The position numbers and the translations under genes are program-made. 7,612 nt of DNA, from the NCBI GenBank assembly GCA_023441105.1, contig JAEZQX010000011.1, positions 1-7,612 on the forward strand. Direction: 5' to 3'. Shown piece by piece: positions 4,914 through 7,612 of this stretch. The notes below the pieces were generated by a model that searched no databases, was not told the DNA's origin, and worked only from the letters and a program-made list of their open reading frames with translations. Source of the stretch: Pseudomonadota bacterium. Lineage in GTDB: Bacteria; Pseudomonadota; Gammaproteobacteria; Burkholderiales; Burkholderiaceae. The first letter of the stretch is position 1. Each line of letters starts with the position of its first letter.

Positions 4914-6038
4914 CTAAAGGGCAAGTGCGAAGCGGGCCAGCTTCGCCTCGTCGATCGTGATGCCCAGCCCGGGCGCGGCCGGCACCATGGCGGTCATACG
5001 CTCGACCGGGAACGGCGCGGCCAGGTAGTCGTCGGCAATGAACTGCGGACCGTTCAGGTCGACCGGGTCCGTCATGCCGTAGGCCGCGAACAGTTGCACC
5101 GACGCGGCGAAACCGATCGGCGCATCCTGCAGTCCCGAACCGATCAGCTTCAGGCCGGCATTGAGCGCCAGGTCGCACATCTGCCGCGCGTAGTGGATGC
5201 CGCCGACCTTGGAAACCTTGATCGCCAGGCATTCGACCGCTTCGCGGCGGATCAGCTCGACCACGAACGGGATGCCGATCGCGGCTTCGTCCAGGCCGAT
5301 GGTGATCGAACTGGCCGACAACAGCTTCTTCATCGCATAGACGTCGCTCATCGGCACCGGCTGCTCGAACAACGGCACGCCGAGTTGCTCCAGCGCACGG
5401 GCCATGCGGATTGCCTCCTCCAGCACATAGCCCTGGTTGGCATCCGCCCACACATAGCAGCCAGGCGCGGCCTCGACGACCGCGCGGACGATCTCGCGAT
5501 CGAGGTGCTTGTGGTGTCCGACCTTGACCTTGAAGCCCTGGTAGCCCTCGTCAAGCCCTTTTCGGGTCAGGTCCGCCGCCTCTTCCGGCGTCGCCGCCGA
5601 CACCAGCCGCGCCAGCCGCACCCGGTCGAGGCGCTTGGCGCCAAGCCAGCTCTGCAGCGGGATTCCAAGGCGCCGGCAGACGAGGTCGTGCAGCGCCAGG
5701 TCGAGGGCGCACTTGGCGATCGGCTGCCCCGGATCCAGTCCGGTGGCAAGCTCCTGGTTCATCCGCGCATGGGCGCCGGCGATGTCGAAGATGTCGTGAC
5801 CGATGAGCGCCGGCGCGAGGTATTCGCGGATGCTGCTGGCGCAGGACTCGGTGGTCTCGGCGGACCAGCGCCTGCTCGGCCCGGCCTCGCCCCAGCCGAC
5901 GTTGCCGTCCTGGTCGGTCATCTTGACCACCACGATGCGCTTGCCCTCGGCAATGGTGCGCGACGGACCGCGCGGCAACGTGAGCACCGCCTTCGTCGGC
6001 AGCCGGACCGGCAACACCTCGATTGTCTCGATCTTCAT
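4914..6038 (-). CDS. Enolase-superfamily enzyme, muconate-lactonizing (MLE)/mandelate racemase-like
   Basis: Cytoplasmic metal-dependent enzyme of 374 residues that abstracts a proton alpha to a carboxylate. Seen: an N-terminal capping domain (about 1-125, with WGEAGPSRRWSAET at 49-62) and a barrel domain. The barrel carries KVK (Lys170, Lys172), WADAN (Asp199), FEQP (Glu225), GLDEA (Asp250) and IKVSKVGG (Lys274, Lys277). Known: in Pseudomonas putida muconate lactonizing enzyme the catalytic lysines are 169 and 273 and the Mg/Mn ligands Asp198, Glu224 and Asp249, so every active-site residue is present at an offset of one. This places it in the MLE subgroup (cycloisomerases, dipeptide epimerases, acylamino-acid racemases, o-succinylbenzoate synthases), not the mandelate racemase subgroup, which uses a His-Asp dyad. 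Reaction and substrate are not determined. ATG 6038 has GGAG seven bases upstream. The gene lies between a PHP hydrolase and Bug2; the context suggests catabolism of an imported carboxylate. Confidence 0.92.
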   Translation of the reverse strand: MKIETIEVLPVRLPTKAVLTLPRGPSRTIAEGKRIVVVKMTDQDGNVGWGEAGPSRRWSAETTESCASSIREYLAPALIGHDIFDIAGAHARMNQELATGLDPGQPIAKCALDLALHDLVCRRLGIPLQSWLGAKRLDRVRLARLVSAATPEEAADLTRKGLDEGYQGFKVKVGHHKHLDREIVRAVVEAAPGCYVWADANQGYVLEEAIRMARALEQLGVPLFEQPVPMSDVYAMKKLLSASSITIGLDEAAIGIPFVVELIRREAVECLAIKVSKVGGIHYARQMCDLALNAGLKLIGSGLQDAPIGFAASVQLFAAYGMTDPVDLNGPQFIADDYLAAPFPVERMTAMVPAAPGLGITIDEAKLARFALAL

Positions 6039-6078
6039 CTTTCGGCTCCAGGACAGGCCCTGCGGCGCTGCTGCCTTG

Positions 6079-6107
6079 CGGACGTCCGGCGTGCACGCAT
6101 GACGTCA
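6079..6107. repeat. Cluster of three adjacent perfect palindromes in the hydrolase-enolase gap
   Basis: CGGACGTCCG (6079-6088), GCGTGCACGC (6089-6098) and TGACGTCA (6100-6107) are each perfect dyads and lie end to end. The first and third share the core GACGTC, 20 bases apart. The last covers the TGA stop of the hydrolase gene (6107-6105, minus strand). Possible roles are operator half-sites or a processed RNA structure between two cistrons; no regulator family is assigned. Confidence 0.6.
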
Positions 6108-7610
6108 GCGATAGTTGAGGAACACCGGGCTTGCCCAGGCCATGTGGCCATTCTTCTGGCGCACTCTCAGGTAGACGTTGCTTCTGCCCGCCGGCACCGC
6201 CAGCGCGATCCGGTCCTCGAGCGAGGAAGAGCCCAGCGGGACCAGCCGGTGCCACTGGAAGGCCTCCTGCGGAAACGGCCCGGTGAAATGATGCTGCGAT
6301 CCTTCCATCAATCGACCCAGCGAGGTCGACGTCGACATCTCGACCGGGGCCCGCAGTTGCAGGTCCAGCTGGCATTCCGGACCACCCGTCACCTCGATCA
6401 CCACGCTTTGGTTCGGATTCTCCCGATAGGCGTTCTGCCGCGCGGTATAGGAAACGATCGATAGCCGATCACTGCCAGTGGCGAGGAAGCGATGCCGCCG
6501 TCGCTCGTCGAAAGGCATGCTCTGCAGGCAAGGAAAGAAGCGCTCGATCCGCCCGTTGCCGACCTTCAGCTCCATCTGCCAGTCGCTGATCCGGTCGAGG
6601 GCGAGGGCGCCCCAAGGTCCCCAGCCCCATTCCAGGCGCAGTTGCGCCGGCCCGCCGAGCGCTTCATCCGCGCCGACCGACTGCCGGGGAAAGCTGCGAT
6701 GCACGACCACCCCGTCCTGGATCACCTCCACCAGATCGAGCTCGTCCCGGCCGGCGACACGATAAGCGACCTCCACCTGGCTGCCAGCCTCGATCGTCGC
6801 GCCCATCGGATGACCGTCGACGCTGAAGTCGACCTCGATCCGATCGCCGGTCAACGCATAGACGCGACGGGCGCGGATCGCCGCCAGTATCTGCCCGCGG
6901 GTCAGGTCCTCGCACAGGGCCGCCATGAGTCCTTCGCCGTAGGCACCCGGGAAGCCGGCATGGTCGTCGGAGGAGCCGACGAAGCCGAAGCGCAGTCCCC
7001 GTGCCAGCGCCGCGCGCACGGTGTTGGCAGTCTCGCGCCCGCCCATCGAATGGGTGTGGAAGGTGAACGGGCCGCGATCGTCCTCCGAGTTGCCGTGCTC
7101 GGAGAAGATCTCCACCACCGGAGTGCAGGCCTCGTCGAACTGATCCCAGTCGACGCCGCGGTGCCCCCTGGGATAGGCCAGATGGTGCGGGATCATCAGC
7201 GCCTGCTCTTCCATGCAGAAGCGGCGCAACTGGGCCACGCTGTCGGCATAGTGCAGGGGTCGATGGTCGCCGGGAAAGACGACGCACTGGTCGCCGAACC
7301 GGGAGGAATGCCATTCGAAGCCGAGAAAGGCGCAGAACTCCCCGTCTTGGTTGGCGTCGGCGATCACTTCCTGCACCCTGGGCCAGGTCTCGCGCAAGCG
7401 CGCGAAGCCCTTGGACCAATGCTGCTCGCGCCCGCCCTCCATGCGCTGCATGTCATGCCAGCTGGAGTGGCCGGTGAAGGCGAAGAAGTCGAGATGGCTG
7501 CGGGCGACATCCGCCGACCGTTCGATCGAACCTACGCCGTAGCCATGCGCATTGTGGTTATGGATGTCGCCGTAGAAGATCGTATAGGCCAAGATGCCCC
7601 TGCGGGGCAT
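6105..7610 (-). CDS. PHP-domain metal-dependent hydrolase, DUF3604-like (5' end possibly outside window)
   Basis: Predicted metal-dependent hydrolase, 501 residues from the first visible ATG (7608-7610). Seen: the PHP metal motifs in order, YGDIHNHN (Asp15, His17, His19), FTGHSS (His48), GFEWHS (Glu99, His101), PHH (His142, His143), EIFSEHG (Glu167, His172) and SSDDH (Asp215, Asp216, His217). Next comes RRVYALTGDRIEVDFSVDG (249-267) and a long beta-rich C-terminal half ending with YLRVRQKNGHMAWASPVFL (480-498). Known: PHP domains bind up to three metals and hydrolyse phosphoesters or C-N bonds. The GD-H-H start, the RRVYA-TG motif and the MAW-SP ending are typical of DUF3604-type proteins, whose substrates are mostly unknown. 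There is no evident signal peptide, so a cytoplasmic location is likely unless residues upstream of the window add one. The ATG is two bases from the window edge, so it may be internal. The gap to the enolase gene is 66 bases. Confidence 0.85.
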   Translation of the reverse strand: MPRRGILAYTIFYGDIHNHNAHGYGVGSIERSADVARSHLDFFAFTGHSSWHDMQRMEGGREQHWSKGFARLRETWPRVQEVIADANQDGEFCAFLGFEWHSSRFGDQCVVFPGDHRPLHYADSVAQLRRFCMEEQALMIPHHLAYPRGHRGVDWDQFDEACTPVVEIFSEHGNSEDDRGPFTFHTHSMGGRETANTVRAALARGLRFGFVGSSDDHAGFPGAYGEGLMAALCEDLTRGQILAAIRARRVYALTGDRIEVDFSVDGHPMGATIEAGSQVEVAYRVAGRDELDLVEVIQDGVVVHRSFPRQSVGADEALGGPAQLRLEWGWGPWGALALDRISDWQMELKVGNGRIERFFPCLQSMPFDERRRHRFLATGSDRLSIVSYTARQNAYRENPNQSVVIEVTGGPECQLDLQLRAPVEMSTSTSLGRLMEGSQHHFTGPFPQEAFQWHRLVPLGSSSLEDRIALAVPAGRSNVYLRVRQKNGHMAWASPVFLNYR

Positions 7611-7611
7611 C
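7593..7611 (-). promoter_or_regulatory. Hairpin covering the first visible ATG of the PHP hydrolase
   Basis: GATGCCCC (7593-7600) and GGGGCATC (7604-7611) form a perfect 8-bp stem with a 3-base loop. In the minus-strand transcript the stem includes the ATG at 7610-7608. If that ATG is the true start, the structure would hide it from ribosomes; if the gene starts further upstream, it is simply a palindrome inside coding sequence. Confidence 0.4.
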
Positions 7612-7612
7612 G

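Noticed and set aside
4901..4924. Upstream TTG start (4924) for Bug2
   Set aside because: It would overlap the enolase gene and ignores the GGAGG eight bases before ATG 4900; the extra residues are not signal-peptide-like.
3533..4960. A 475-codon open frame on the + strand opposite the two Bug genes
   Set aside because: It crosses the intergenic gap between two well-supported genes without change in character, which is the behaviour of an antisense shadow and not a gene.
4614..6464. A 616-codon open frame on the + strand opposite the enolase and hydrolase genes
   Set aside because: It spans several minus-strand genes and their gap, has Arg/His/Gln-rich low-complexity translation typical of an antisense shadow, and lacks domain motifs.

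Overview
The window is GC-rich DNA of the kind found in Burkholderiales-type beta-proteobacteria (Bordetella, Achromobacter, Cupriavidus and relatives). The main support is the tandem pair of Bug-type periplasmic solute receptors, a family strongly expanded in that order, together with strong third-codon G/C bias. The genus cannot be named from the sequence alone.

Left part, + strand (1-2788). It opens with the C-terminal end of a NarL/LuxR-type response regulator (DNA-binding domain intact, receiver domain outside the window). Next come a DUF4136-like outer-membrane lipoprotein with a glycine-rich insert, a large compound hairpin, and a small soluble charged protein with an excellent ribosome binding site. 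A 47-codon remnant follows that looks like the C-terminus of a LysR-type regulator; its stop codon overlaps the start of a ten-helix TDT/SLAC1-family anion or C4-dicarboxylate transporter.

Right part, - strand (7610-2785). Four genes read in one direction with short gaps: a PHP-domain (DUF3604-like) metal-dependent hydrolase whose first visible ATG lies at the window edge, a muconate-lactonizing-like enolase-superfamily enzyme with a complete set of metal and lysine active-site residues, and two Bug receptors. The Bug2 ribosome binding site abuts the enolase stop codon, so at least these two are co-transcribed and probably translationally coupled. The likely theme is capture of a carboxylated substrate in the periplasm by the Bug proteins, then hydrolysis and isomerisation, lactone opening or racemisation in the cytoplasm. 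The substrate is unknown, and no TctA/TctB membrane subunits are in the window.

The two halves converge at 2785-2788, where one CTAG tetranucleotide supplies TAG stops to both strands, next to a long bulged hairpin. The most notable observations are the LysR remnant fused by ATGA overlap to the transporter, the orphan hydrolase/enolase/double-Bug cassette, a run of three adjacent perfect palindromes in the hydrolase-enolase gap, and a hairpin over the first visible ATG of the hydrolase. No tRNA, rRNA, CRISPR array, insertion sequence or phage gene was seen.
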